From the NCBI RefSeq assembly GCF_900105195.1, contig NZ_FNRX01000002.1, positions 2,976,001 through 3,040,000 of the forward strand: a stretch of DNA of 64,000 bases, given 5' to 3'. Below, one piece after another: positions 50,947-60,213 of this stretch. The notes beneath the pieces were generated by a model. That model was given only the letters and a program-made list of their open reading frames with translations, did not search any database and was not told where the DNA came from. Both the position numbers and the translations under genes were made by a program. This DNA is from Rhodococcus pyridinivorans (GTDB lineage Bacteria; Actinomycetota; Actinomycetes; Mycobacteriales; Mycobacteriaceae). Position 1 is the stretch's first letter. Each line of letters begins with the position of its first letter.

Positions 50947-52470
50947 GTGAGTGAATCAGGCCGAGCGCGGTTCGGCGCGATGGAGGACGCGTTGGTGCGG
51001 GACGACCGCCTGCGCCTCTTCTCGTTCGCAACGGCCGAGAAAAGGGTGCACTACCTGTGGGTTCTGCGCGCATTCGATCATGCGCGCGGCAACTACTCGG
51101 TGCTGCTGCACGCCGGCGACGTCGAGAACGTCCTCACTCGGCTGCCCGGCGCGAACGGCGACGACGTGCCCGATTCCTCCGAGATCCCGGCCCTGCTCGA
51201 GCAGCTGCACGCGTGGGGTGTGCTCGAACGCAGCTACGACGGATCCCGGGCGGCGACGCTCGCCGAGTACCGCAACCGGCACTACGTCTACCAGTTCGGG
51301 CAGGCCGGTTACCGGGTGTTCCGCGCCGTGGAGGACGTGCTGTCCTCCCGTGGGGAGGACGTCTCGCTGTCGCGTCTGGCCCTCCCCGATCTGCTCGCCG
51401 ACCTGAACGATCTCGCCGATGCGAACGCGGCCGGCGACGGCGAACTGGTCTACCGGAAGTTGAGTCGCCTCGACGCGACGCTGTCGGACATGGCCGAGCG
51501 CGCTGCCCGTTTCTATCTCGTCCTCGGCGAGCTGGTGCGCACCACCGAGGTCACCCCGGAGACCTTCCTCGCCCACAAGGACGCGCTCCTCACCCACATG
51601 CGTGAGTTCAGCACCGATCTGGCCCGCTACGCCCCGAAGCTTTCCGCGGCGCTCGACCGGGTGCAGGTCACCGGGGTTCAGAAGCTCACCGCGGCCGCGG
51701 CCCGGCACGACGAGCGGGTGCTGCTCTCGTTCGAGGAACGCGAAGCGGACTGGGCGCAGCGCTGGTGGGGCATCGAACACTGGTTCGTCGGGGTGGGCTC
51801 CGAACCGAGCGAATCCGAACGCCTGCGCGGCGCGACCATCAACGCGATCTCCGCGGTGCTCGGGCTGCTGCGCCGGCTCACCGAGCAGCGTCGTGGGGGT
51901 GTCAGCCGCGAGTCGCAGCTGCGGCATCTCGCGGGATGGTTCGCTGCCGCGCCGTCCGAGGAGGCCGCGCACGCGCTGTTCGATGCGGTGTTCGACCTGG
52001 GCCGGCCCCGACACTTCTCCGTCGCCCATCCCGATGCCGACATCGTGCCGGTCACCCGGTCGTGGTGGGACGCGCCTCCCGTGGAGATCGCCCGCACCCT
52101 CGCCGAGACCGGCCGGCGCCCCGCAGCGGGAGCGCCGGGGCGGATCCAGCGCAACGACGCCGGAGTACGGCGGCTGCGCGAGGCGCAGCTCGAGAAGCAG
52201 CGTCGCCGGGCCGAAGCGGCGCGCTCCCTCGCCGCCGGAGGTGTGCGCGAACGGAAGCTGAGCGAACCGGAAGCCGAGGTGCTGTTGAGCCTGCTCGACG
52301 CCGCACTGTCGGCTCGGGTGCCCGTGAGCGGGCGGGTGCGCAGCGACGATGCCTCCTCCGGTACGCAGAACGGCGTCAAGCTCACCCTCCGACCGAGCGG
52401 CGAGTCGACGGTGGTGCACACCGCGCGCGGACGCCTGTATCTCGACGGTCTGTCGGTGGAGGTGCGATGA
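50947..52470 (+). CDS. jetA: Wadjet type II JetA-like protein (TIGR02677/DUF2397, kleisin-like)
   Basis: The 507-residue protein is the first gene of a three-gene SMC-like cassette. It matches the TIGR02677 family: RLRLFSFATAEKRVHYLWVL, LLEQLHAWGVLERSYDGSRA, EYRNRHYVYQFGQAGYRVFR, LYRKLSRLDATLSDMAERAA-like helices and WWGIEHWFVG. In Wadjet type II this subunit is thought to act as the kleisin joining the SMC heads. It works with JetB and JetC to recognise and restrict circular plasmid DNA. The stop overlaps jetB's ATG (ATGA). It is divergent from a pucR gene 186 bases away and likely leaderless. Confidence 0.88.
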   Translation: MSESGRARFGAMEDALVRDDRLRLFSFATAEKRVHYLWVLRAFDHARGNYSVLLHAGDVENVLTRLPGANGDDVPDSSEIPALLEQLHAWGVLERSYDGSRAATLAEYRNRHYVYQFGQAGYRVFRAVEDVLSSRGEDVSLSRLALPDLLADLNDLADANAAGDGELVYRKLSRLDATLSDMAERAARFYLVLGELVRTTEVTPETFLAHKDALLTHMREFSTDLARYAPKLSAALDRVQVTGVQKLTAAAARHDERVLLSFEEREADWAQRWWGIEHWFVGVGSEPSESERLRGATINAISAVLGLLRRLTEQRRGGVSRESQLRHLAGWFAAAPSEEAAHALFDAVFDLGRPRHFSVAHPDADIVPVTRSWWDAPPVEIARTLAETGRRPAAGAPGRIQRNDAGVRRLREAQLEKQRRRAEAARSLAAGGVRERKLSEPEAEVLLSLLDAALSARVPVSGRVRSDDASSGTQNGVKLTLRPSGESTVVHTARGRLYLDGLSVEVR

Positions 52471-53861
52471 GGGCGCGTTCGATCCCGTCGGTCGAGCTGG
52501 ATTCGTATCAGCGCGCCGCGCGGTTGGTGCTCACCCACCATCTCGTCACCGCGACCTTCCCGGATCGATCGGCGTTGGCGACGGTGCGGCGCTGGGCCAC
52601 CGAGCTGCGCGAGGATCTGCTCGCCACCTTCGGGTACCGGCTCGAGGTCACCGAGACCACCGCGCGGCTGTTCACCGTCGCCGATCGCCTCGACGCGGGG
52701 GCAGGCACGTCGACGCACACCGGCCGGCCGTTCGACCGGCGCCGTTACGCCTATCTCGCGTTGGCAATCGCCGCGCTCGGTCGCGGCGCCGGGCAGATCA
52801 CGCTGTCCGAACTCGCCGAGCACGTCGCCTCCGAGGCGAGCCGGGTGGACGGTGTCGAACTCGACACCGAACGTGCCGCCGACCGCGATGCCTTCGTCGA
52901 TGCCGTGACCTGGCTCGGCGTGCGCGGCGCGATCACCCTCGCCGACGGTGATGCGGGCAGGTGGGCGAGCGATCCCGACAACGGTGAGGCGCTCTACGAC
53001 GTCGATCGTGCGGTCGTGCACGCCCTGTTCCGGCCACCGCGGGCGTTGCAGCACCTCGAATCGGTGCGCGGTCTGCTCGGCAATGCCGGTGCCCCGCACT
53101 CGGATACGGCGGAGGTCCGGCGGCGGGTGCGCCGCGCACTGGTGCAGCGTCCCGTGGTGTACGCCGACGATCTCGACGACGACGAGGCGCTGCAGTTGGC
53201 GTTGCCGCGCACCACCGACGAGGTGGAACTGCTCACCGGCCTGGTCTGTGAGCGTCGCGCCGAAGGCGTTGCGCTGGTGGACACCTCGGGACGGTTGTCG
53301 GATATGCGGTTCCCGAACACGGGGACGGTCGCGCAGGTCGCGCTGCTGCTGGCCGGGGAGATGTGCGATCGCGTCCTCGATCCCGACGCCCCTGTCCCGC
53401 CCCGGATGCCGGTGCCCGCGCAGACGCAGGACGTCCTCGTCGCGGCGGTCGATTCCGCGATCCCGAGGTCGACGGTGTTCACCCCGCTCGCGGCGTCCGA
53501 CACCCCGATGCCCGACGAGCAGGAGCAGGACGACGACGCTCGTGCCCCGCTCGAGCATCCCTTGCTCGAGGATTCGTGGCTGGCGGGCACGGTCGGTCGT
53601 CTCGTCGACATCTACGGCCGGACCTTCGCCGCGCAGTGGCAGGCCGACCCCGCGGGACTGGCCGAGGCCGCGGTGGACATGCTCGACAGACTGCGCCTGG
53701 TGGCCCGCGTACCGGGCGGAGTGTTGGTCCTGCCCGCCATCGCCCGCTTCCGCGGCGTGACGGTCAGTGTGCGCGAACGGGATCCGGAGATCGACCTGTT
53801 CCCCGAGACCACCCCACCGACAGTCCCCGCCCCCGATACGACCCCGACGGAGATCTCATGA
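52467..53861 (+). CDS. jetB: Wadjet type II JetB-like protein (TIGR02678/DUF2398)
   Basis: The 464-residue protein matches the TIGR02678 family: YQRAARLVLTHHLVTATFPD, ELREDLLATFGYRLEVTETT, GRPFDRRRYAYLALAIAALG, ALVQRPVVYADDLDDDEALQ, FPNTGTVAQVALLLAGEMCD. It consists of winged-helix-like modules and corresponds to the kite subunit (MksE-like) that binds the kleisin. An acidic Pro-rich tail ends the protein. ATG 52467 and the stop at 53861 both overlap neighbours as ATGA, so stoichiometric synthesis with JetA and JetC is expected. Confidence 0.88.
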   Translation: MRARSIPSVELDSYQRAARLVLTHHLVTATFPDRSALATVRRWATELREDLLATFGYRLEVTETTARLFTVADRLDAGAGTSTHTGRPFDRRRYAYLALAIAALGRGAGQITLSELAEHVASEASRVDGVELDTERAADRDAFVDAVTWLGVRGAITLADGDAGRWASDPDNGEALYDVDRAVVHALFRPPRALQHLESVRGLLGNAGAPHSDTAEVRRRVRRALVQRPVVYADDLDDDEALQLALPRTTDEVELLTGLVCERRAEGVALVDTSGRLSDMRFPNTGTVAQVALLLAGEMCDRVLDPDAPVPPRMPVPAQTQDVLVAAVDSAIPRSTVFTPLAASDTPMPDEQEQDDDARAPLEHPLLEDSWLAGTVGRLVDIYGRTFAAQWQADPAGLAEAAVDMLDRLRLVARVPGGVLVLPAIARFRGVTVSVRERDPEIDLFPETTPPTVPAPDTTPTEIS

Positions 53862-56800
53862 GCAGCGCCCGATTCCGCCCCACGCGTGCCGGGATCATCA
53901 ACCTGTGGGACTACCGCGACCAGGAGTTCTCGTTCGCCGACGGACGACTGGTGCTGCGCGGACCGAACGGGTCGGGCAAGACCAAGGCGCTCGAGGTGCT
54001 GTTCCCGTTCGTGCTCGACGGCCGGATCGAACCGCGACGTCTGAACCCGTTCGCCGGCGAGGAGCGCACCATGCGCTCGAACCTGCTGTACCGCGGCCAG
54101 GACAGCGCCCACTCGTACGTGTGGATGGAGTTCTGCCGCGGCCGCGCCGACGACCCGGAGGCCGTCACCGTCGGCATCGGGATGCGCGCCACCCGCGGCA
54201 ACGACAAGGTCACCCGCTGGCATTTCGTCGTCGACGGCCGTGTGGGAGTCGACTTCTCGCTGCTCGACGACGAGGACCGACCGCTCACCCGCAAACAACT
54301 GGTCGATCAGATCGGAGCCGACGCGATCGCCGATCGTCCCGTCGACTACCGGGCCGCGATCGACGCGCGCATGTTCGGTCTGGGCGCGCAACGCTACGAC
54401 CAGCTGATCAACCTGATCCTCACGCTGCGCCGCCCCCAGCTCGCCAAGAACCTCGACCCGAAGGGCCTGTCGCAGGCGCTGACCGACGGCCTTCGCCCCC
54501 TCGACGAGGATCTCATCGTCGAGGCCGCCCGCTCGTTCTCCGCGATCGAGGAGGTCGAGCGCACCCTCGAATCCCTCTCCGCCGCCGACGATGCGGCGCA
54601 ACAGTTCGTCAAGGTGTATTCGAAGTACATCCGTCAGCAGGCGCGCACCGCCGTCGACAAGGTCGCCACCCGTCTCGGAGTGGTGGACACCGCCGTCCGG
54701 TCGCTGCGCGAGGCGACCGAAGCCCGCACCGAGGCCGCCGCCGCCCGCGCGGCCTCCGAGGAACAGCTCCTGGTGGCCGAACGCGACCACGAACAGGCAC
54801 GCACCACCCTCGAGGCACTGCACCGCTCCAGCGCCTACGAGGGCAAACAGCAGCTCGACGACCTCGCGTCCGCGGTGAAGAACCTCGAGCGCACCACCGC
54901 CGCACAGGCCGAGCAGGCGAACCGCGCCCAGGCCGTCGTAGCCGACCGGCTCCGCGACCACGACAGCGCCCGCGACGCGCTCGAGACGGCGACGGCGGCG
55001 CGTCGTCGCGCCGAGGACGGGCTGAGTGCGGCGGCCGAGGACGCCGGCATCACATGGACCGGTCTCGACGGCATCGAACGGACCGAGCAGCTCAACACCG
55101 CGATCGACGCACTCGCCGAGGAACGCGACGCCGACGTGCGCGCGGTGCGCAGCGCACTGTCCCAGCTCGACGGTGCGACCGCCGCGCGGTCACGGGCCGA
55201 GGCCGCCGCGGTGCGTGCCCGCGCGCAACGCGACACCGCCTCGGCCGCGGTGGAGGCCGCCGAGACCATGGTCGAGCTGTCCCGCAGCGAGGTCGCCGCC
55301 GAGCTGGGCCGGTGGTGGTCCGATCGCGCCGAGACCTTCGCGGCCGTGGGCCTGTCCACCCCGGTCTTCGAGGCGCTCGACACCGCCTTCGGCACCGTCG
55401 GTCAGGACGATGCCCCGTCCCCCGCGGCGGTGTTCGCCGAGCACACCGGGCCCGTGCTCGACGACCTGCGGTTCCGGCGTCGCGTGTGCGGCTCTGAGAT
55501 CGAGTCGCTCGGCACCCGCATCGCCGAACTCGAGACCGAACGCACCGCCGTCGCGGCCGAACGCGACGACGCTCCCCCGGCGTTCCCTTCCCGCACCGGC
55601 AGCCGCGACGATCTCGTCGGCGCCCCGCTGTGGCAGCTCGTCCGGTTCCGCGACGATGTGTCGACGCAGGACGCTGCCGGTATCGAAGCGGCGCTGCAGG
55701 CCGCGAACCTGCTCGACGGGTGGATCACCGACGGCGACCTGCCGGACATCGAGTCGGAGCAGTTACTGGTGCCGTTGGCGCCCGAGCACCGCCCCAGCGG
55801 TCTCACCCTCGCCGACGTACTCGTTCCCGAACCCGACACGGCCGTCCCCGAGGAACGGATCGCCGCGGTGCTGTCGTCGATCGCGTGGACCACCGATCCC
55901 GGTCCGGACGCGCGAGTGTCGGTCGATGCGCACGGCGGGTTCCGGCAGGGAGTGCAGCTCGGTCGCCACGTCAAGGAGCAGGCCGAGTTCATCGGAGCCA
56001 CCGCCCGCGCCCGGCGTCGGCAGCGTCGCATCGTCGAACTCGAGACCACCATCGCCGAATGCCGCGCCGACGTGGAGGCGCAGCGCGAGCAGGACCGCGA
56101 GATCGGCCACCGGCTCACCGCACTCGACGAGGCCGTGAAGTCGTTGCCGCGCACCGGATCCGTGCTCGCGGCGCTGCGCAAGGTCACCGAATGCGCCGGC
56201 GCGTTGCGGACCGCATCCGAATCCGCAGCCGCCGCCGATCGCGACCTGGACCAGGCGATCGCCGCGGTCGCCACCAAGGAACAGCACTTGCGGTCGACGG
56301 CCGGCCGGCACCGAGCGCCGCTCACCGCGACGGAACTCGACAGTCTCGACGCAGCCGTGCGGCACTTCCGTTCCCAGGGCCAGGCCCTGCAGCGCGCCCT
56401 GCGTGAGCAGGTCACCTGCGGTGATCGACTCCGCGACACCGAAGTTCGGCTCGACGAGGCGCGGGTCTCCGCCGAGAACGCTGCCGAGCTCGCGGCGGAG
56501 AACGCCGAGACGCTGGCCAACGAGCAGCAGAAGCTCGAGACGCTGCGCGAGTCGATCGGGGCGAGCGCCGACCGGATCGATGCCCAGCTCGACGAGGCCC
56601 GACGCCGGATCGAGACTGCGAAGACCGCCGAGCGAACCGCGCGTAAGGCCCACGAGTCGGCGCTCGAGCGGATCGGCAAGGCAGAGGCCGCCCACACGGG
56701 CGCCGAGCAGACACTGCGGTCGGCGCTCACCGAGGCCCGCGCCGACGCCGACGCCCTGGCACCCTTCGCCCGGCGCGACCTGCTGACCCTGCTCGGCGTG

Positions 56801-58012
56801 GAGAGCGAGCACGTGTGGCCGTCCAGCGCCGCCGCGTGGCTCGATGCCGATCAGCTGGCCTACCGGATCCGGCAGTCCCCCGACGACACGGTCGATGTGC
56901 TGCCCACCGAGGTCCTCTCGTTGTTCCGGGCACTCGACGCCGCCACCGAATCGGTCACGGCCTCCGAGTCGACCCGCAAGTCCACCGCTTCGGCACTGAC
57001 CTCCGCACTGCAGGAGTTCGACGCCGAACTCGCCCGAGGCCGCGACTACCGGCTGCACTGGGACGCCGCCGACGGCATTACCGTCGTGCAGGTACAGGAC
57101 GAACAGGGTTACACGTCCGTCGCGGCGTTCGCGCAGCGCATCGCCCGGGCGCGGCAGGAACAGGAAACCCTGCTCACCGACTCCGAACGACGGATCCTCG
57201 AGGACGCGCTGCTCACCGGTCTCGCGCAGCAGATCCACGAGCGCACCGTCGACGCCCGCGACCTCATCGCCCGGATGGGCACCGAGATGCGGCAACGGCA
57301 CATGTCCTCGGGCAACACCATCGGGGTGCACTGGGTGCTCGCCGACCATCTCGACGAGCCGGCCCGCGCGGTGTGCAAGCTCCTCGACCGCGACGCGTCG
57401 ATGCTGGCGCCGGAGGACCTCGCGGGGATCCGCGCGCATTTCGCGTCGCGGATCCGCGCGGAGCGGGCCGCGCATCCGGAACGGTCGTACCCTGAGATCC
57501 TCGCCGCCACGCTGGATTACCGCCGGTGGCGGGTGTTCTCGTTCAGTCTCGTCGGTGCGGACGGCAGTGAGGACCGCCTCACCCCGGCCCGGCACTCGGC
57601 GCTGTCCGGTGGCGAGCAGTCCGTCTCCCTGCACCTGCCGTTGTTCGCCGCGGCGCACGTGATGCTCGATTCCGCCGACCCGCATGCGCCGCGCCTGCTC
57701 GCCCTCGACGAGGCCTTCGCCGGTGTGGATGACACCGGCCGCAGCGAATTGCTCGGCCTGTCCGTGCAATTCGACCTCGACCTGTTCATGACCGGTTTCG
57801 ACCTGTGGATCACTTATGCGGGCGTGCCGGGGTGTGCGCACTACGACCTGTCGCATTCGGTGGCCGAGCACACCGTCGCCACCACGCTGCTGGTGTGGTC
57901 CGGTGGCGAACTGCTCGCCGAGCACGACGGGTCGGATCTGGAGAGCGCGCTCGGATCCCCGCGCACCCGACGGATCACACGCCCGGTGGAAGGAGCCCTC
58001 GAGTTCGCATGA
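53858..58012 (+). CDS. jetC: Wadjet type II JetC-like SMC ATPase (TIGR02680)
   Basis: The 1384-residue SMC-like ATPase starts MSSARFRPTRAGIINLWDYR. Walker A GPNGSGKT lies at residues 35-42. The middle (about 300-1150) is Ala/Glu/Arg-rich coiled coil broken by a hinge-like segment near 600-700. The ABC signature LSGGEQS is near residue 1250 and Walker B LLALDEAFAGVDD near 1280, followed by the D-loop. With JetA and JetB it forms a loop-extruding complex that detects small circular DNA. In complete systems a JetD topoisomerase-VI-like nuclease cuts the DNA; no jetD follows here. The stop overlaps an ATG that opens only a short frame. Confidence 0.92.
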   Translation: MSSARFRPTRAGIINLWDYRDQEFSFADGRLVLRGPNGSGKTKALEVLFPFVLDGRIEPRRLNPFAGEERTMRSNLLYRGQDSAHSYVWMEFCRGRADDPEAVTVGIGMRATRGNDKVTRWHFVVDGRVGVDFSLLDDEDRPLTRKQLVDQIGADAIADRPVDYRAAIDARMFGLGAQRYDQLINLILTLRRPQLAKNLDPKGLSQALTDGLRPLDEDLIVEAARSFSAIEEVERTLESLSAADDAAQQFVKVYSKYIRQQARTAVDKVATRLGVVDTAVRSLREATEARTEAAAARAASEEQLLVAERDHEQARTTLEALHRSSAYEGKQQLDDLASAVKNLERTTAAQAEQANRAQAVVADRLRDHDSARDALETATAARRRAEDGLSAAAEDAGITWTGLDGIERTEQLNTAIDALAEERDADVRAVRSALSQLDGATAARSRAEAAAVRARAQRDTASAAVEAAETMVELSRSEVAAELGRWWSDRAETFAAVGLSTPVFEALDTAFGTVGQDDAPSPAAVFAEHTGPVLDDLRFRRRVCGSEIESLGTRIAELETERTAVAAERDDAPPAFPSRTGSRDDLVGAPLWQLVRFRDDVSTQDAAGIEAALQAANLLDGWITDGDLPDIESEQLLVPLAPEHRPSGLTLADVLVPEPDTAVPEERIAAVLSSIAWTTDPGPDARVSVDAHGGFRQGVQLGRHVKEQAEFIGATARARRRQRRIVELETTIAECRADVEAQREQDREIGHRLTALDEAVKSLPRTGSVLAALRKVTECAGALRTASESAAAADRDLDQAIAAVATKEQHLRSTAGRHRAPLTATELDSLDAAVRHFRSQGQALQRALREQVTCGDRLRDTEVRLDEARVSAENAAELAAENAETLANEQQKLETLRESIGASADRIDAQLDEARRRIETAKTAERTARKAHESALERIGKAEAAHTGAEQTLRSALTEARADADALAPFARRDLLTLLGVESEHVWPSSAAAWLDADQLAYRIRQSPDDTVDVLPTEVLSLFRALDAATESVTASESTRKSTASALTSALQEFDAELARGRDYRLHWDAADGITVVQVQDEQGYTSVAAFAQRIARARQEQETLLTDSERRILEDALLTGLAQQIHERTVDARDLIARMGTEMRQRHMSSGNTIGVHWVLADHLDEPARAVCKLLDRDASMLAPEDLAGIRAHFASRIRAERAAHPERSYPEILAATLDYRRWRVFSFSLVGADGSEDRLTPARHSALSGGEQSVSLHLPLFAAAHVMLDSADPHAPRLLALDEAFAGVDDTGRSELLGLSVQFDLDLFMTGFDLWITYAGVPGCAHYDLSHSVAEHTVATTLLVWSGGELLAEHDGSDLESALGSPRTRRITRPVEGALEFA

Positions 58013-58092
58013 TCATGACGACGGTCACTACGGCGTGTTCCTCCTCGATCGAGGCTCTCACCTGCGCCGCGGACCTACGATCCGGAAGATGA
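58009..58092 (+). other. 28-codon frame overlapping the jetC stop, possible residue of a lost jetD start
   Basis: ATGA at 58009-58012 repeats the coupling seen at the two earlier jet junctions, but the frame ends at TGA 58092. The 27 residues (MIMTTVTTACSSSIEALTCA and on) do not resemble the JetD family. It may mark the place where jetD once began, or be chance. Confidence 0.25.
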
Positions 58093-59243
58093 CGAGGCTT
58101 CGGGTATCCAGACTCATCGTCGGCGCCGCGACCGTGGTCGGGCTGCTGCTGGGCACGAGCCCCGCGGCAGCGGCACCGGCACCGGCACCGGGCGCGCGGG
58201 TGACGGCGTCGCCGGACGGTTTCGCACTCGACGGTCGGGCCTGGTGGCCCACCGGGTTCAACGCCTACCAGCTCGCCACCGACTGGTCGGTGAACTGGGG
58301 ATGCGGAGCGATGGTGGACCTCGACGCCTATTTCGGTACGTTGCCCCCGAATTCGCTCACCCGCTTCAATCTCTTCCAGGCGCTCGCCGTCAACCGGTTC
58401 ACCGGGCAACTCGACTTCGGACCGATGGACGCGGTCTTCGCCGCGGCCGAAGCGCATGATCAGATGCTGCTGCCGGTCCTGGCACCACAGGACGGCGCGT
58501 GCGAGGACGAGGTCTTCAAGGGACGGCAATGGTACGTCGACGGGTGGACCGAATTCACCCCGGGACACGAACAGGTGGTGATGAGCTACCGGGACTGGAT
58601 GCACACCGCCGTCGCCCGCTACCGGAACTCACCATCCCTCGCAGCATGGGAACTGGTCGGCGAACCGGAGACGAGTTCATGCACCGACCCCGCGTGCCAC
58701 TGGTGGACCCGGTCGTGCGAGCCCGGCGCCGCGCAGGTGCTGCGCGACTTCTTCGACACGGCCGGAGCCGAACTGCGCGCCGTCGACCCACGCACCCTGA
58801 TCACCGCGGGTTACACCGGGGGCGGTCAGTGCGGCACCCAAGGTGACGAGTACCAGTTCGTCAGCGCCTCCCCCTATGTCGATGCCGTGCAGTACCACGA
58901 CTACGGCGCCGACGGCGTGCCGTTGCCCGGCGATCAGTGGAACGGTCTCGCCCGGCGGGTCGCGCAAGCCGCAGCCGTCGGAAAGCCGTTGCTCGTGGCG
59001 GAGATCGGTGAGCTCGCCGGGTCCTGCGGGTCGCTCGGTGACCGCGCCGACCACATCACCACAAAGATCGAGGGCCAACGCGCCGCCGGCACCGCAGGTG
59101 CACTGCTGTGGGCGTTCGTGCCCGACCCGCGGGGAGCCGACTGTACCTACGACATCGGCTTCGACGACCCGTTGTGGGATGTGGTCGAGGACCTCGGATC
59201 CCTCGAACCCTCCACCCTGCCGAACGCGCAGTTCTCTCCGTAA
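58089..59243 (+). CDS. Secreted glycoside hydrolase family 5-like protein
   Basis: The 384-residue protein has a signal peptide (residues 1-32, VVGLLLGTSPAAAAPAPAPG) and a GH5-type TIM barrel: GFALDGRAWWPTGFNAYQLA, the acid/base Glu in LAAWELVGEPETSS (GEPE in place of the usual NEP), and the nucleophile Glu in KPLLVAEIGELAGSCG. Eight or more cysteines suggest disulfides. GH5 members of this subtype cleave beta-mannans or beta-glucans; the substrate is not certain. TACGAT lies 8 bases before ATG 58089, so it may be transcribed on its own rather than with the jet genes. Confidence 0.85.
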   Translation: MTRLRVSRLIVGAATVVGLLLGTSPAAAAPAPAPGARVTASPDGFALDGRAWWPTGFNAYQLATDWSVNWGCGAMVDLDAYFGTLPPNSLTRFNLFQALAVNRFTGQLDFGPMDAVFAAAEAHDQMLLPVLAPQDGACEDEVFKGRQWYVDGWTEFTPGHEQVVMSYRDWMHTAVARYRNSPSLAAWELVGEPETSSCTDPACHWWTRSCEPGAAQVLRDFFDTAGAELRAVDPRTLITAGYTGGGQCGTQGDEYQFVSASPYVDAVQYHDYGADGVPLPGDQWNGLARRVAQAAAVGKPLLVAEIGELAGSCGSLGDRADHITTKIEGQRAAGTAGALLWAFVPDPRGADCTYDIGFDDPLWDVVEDLGSLEPSTLPNAQFSP

Positions 59244-59396
59244 GAGCAGTCCTCACGCATCGACGGTCAATCGACGCTCGCGCCCAGAACGATTGCATGG
59301 TCACCGGTCTTGTCCATCTCGTCATCTCCGTCGTCCGGTCGACTGTCGCACTCCGTGCCTGTACACGAAGTCTGTGGTGGCGATCGCCGAGGGTCG

Positions 59397-59414
59397 CGAG
59401 TAGCGCACTACTCG
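59397..59414. promoter_or_regulatory. Inverted repeat upstream of FMN-binding protein gene
   Basis: CGAGTAG-CGCA-CTACTCG is a perfect 7-base inverted repeat 50 bases before the ATG, possibly an operator. The remainder of the 220-base gap shows nothing clear. Confidence 0.45.
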
Positions 59415-59463
59415 ATTCGGAATCCGGTTGACCGGCCGCGGCGGCACTGCTTCGATCGGTGCC

Positions 59464-60096
59464 ATGAGCGACCGCACGCGCCTGACCCGCAAACCCGAAC
59501 GCGGCACCGACGATCCGGCGGTGCTGCACCGGCTTCTCGACGAGGCCCGCATCGCGCACGTGGGTTTCGTCCGCGAAGGATCGCCTGTGGTGCTGCCGAT
59601 GGCGATGGGCCGCGACGGGGACCGGTTACTGCTGCACGGCTCGACCGGCGCCGGCATGTTTCTCGCCGCGCGGTCCGGGATCGAGGTGTCGGTCGCGGTG
59701 ACGCATCTCGACGGGCTCGTCTTCGCCCGGTCGGCCTTCGACCACAGCATGAACTACCGCAGTGCGGTGTTGTTCGGTGTGGCCACACCGGTCGCGCCGG
59801 GCGAGAAGGAACACGCATTGAAGGTGGTGACGGAGCATCTGATTCCCGGTCGGTGGGACGAGGTCCGGTCGCCGACACCGAAGGAACTGGCCGCCACCAC
59901 GGTCCTGGAAGTGCCGCTCACCGAGGTGAGCGTAAAGGTCCGGGCGGCCGGACCGGGAGAGGACGCCGGGGACGGTGAAGACCACTCCGTGTGGGCGGGA
60001 GTGGTGCCGTTGCGGACCGTCGCCGACGATCCGATCCCGTCACCGATCACCGGGTCCTCGACCGCGTTGCCACGCTCCGTGCGCGCATTTCTGTGA
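59464..60096 (+). CDS. Pyridoxamine 5'-phosphate oxidase-like FMN-binding protein
   Basis: The 210-residue protein belongs to the flavin-nucleotide-binding split-barrel family (Pyridox_ox_2). Seen are a TRKPERGTDDPAVLHRLLDE start, HVGFVREGSPVVLPMAMGRD, LLLHGSTGAGMFLAARSGIE, VSVAVTHLDGLVFARSAFDH and SMNYRSAVLFGVATPV. Members bind FMN or F420 and are often linked to reduction of small molecules; the reaction is unknown. Homology starts at ATG 59464. Its last codons overlap a 24-base tandem repeat. Confidence 0.9.
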   Translation: MSDRTRLTRKPERGTDDPAVLHRLLDEARIAHVGFVREGSPVVLPMAMGRDGDRLLLHGSTGAGMFLAARSGIEVSVAVTHLDGLVFARSAFDHSMNYRSAVLFGVATPVAPGEKEHALKVVTEHLIPGRWDEVRSPTPKELAATTVLEVPLTEVSVKVRAAGPGEDAGDGEDHSVWAGVVPLRTVADDPIPSPITGSSTALPRSVRAFL

Positions 60097-60139
60097 CATC
60101 GAACGGGCTGTCCGTTGTGACATCGAAGGGGCTTTCCGT
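60092..60139 (+). repeat. Tandem 24-base repeat spanning a stop codon
   Basis: TGTGACATCGAACGGGCTGT and four more bases (60092-60115) are followed directly by a copy (60116-60139) differing at two positions. The first unit contains the TGA of the FMN-binding protein gene. Confidence 0.8.
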
Positions 60140-60213
60140 CGTGTCCGCCCCCGAATCCGACATCGGTGATGAAAGGATGCCCGCGTCGAAGGAACAGATC
60201 GGAGTCGCCGCGA

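Noticed and set aside
51678..53558. 626-codon open frame on the minus strand across jetA/jetB
   Set aside because: It is antisense to two well-matched jet genes, has Arg/Gly/His-rich shadow composition and no domain motifs.
55763..57925. 720-codon open frame on the minus strand across jetC
   Set aside because: Shadow of the SMC coding sequence; low-complexity composition and no start signals.
58009..58092. The short frame after jetC as a real jetD
   Set aside because: Only 27 residues with no similarity to the JetD family; kept only as a possible trace of its start.
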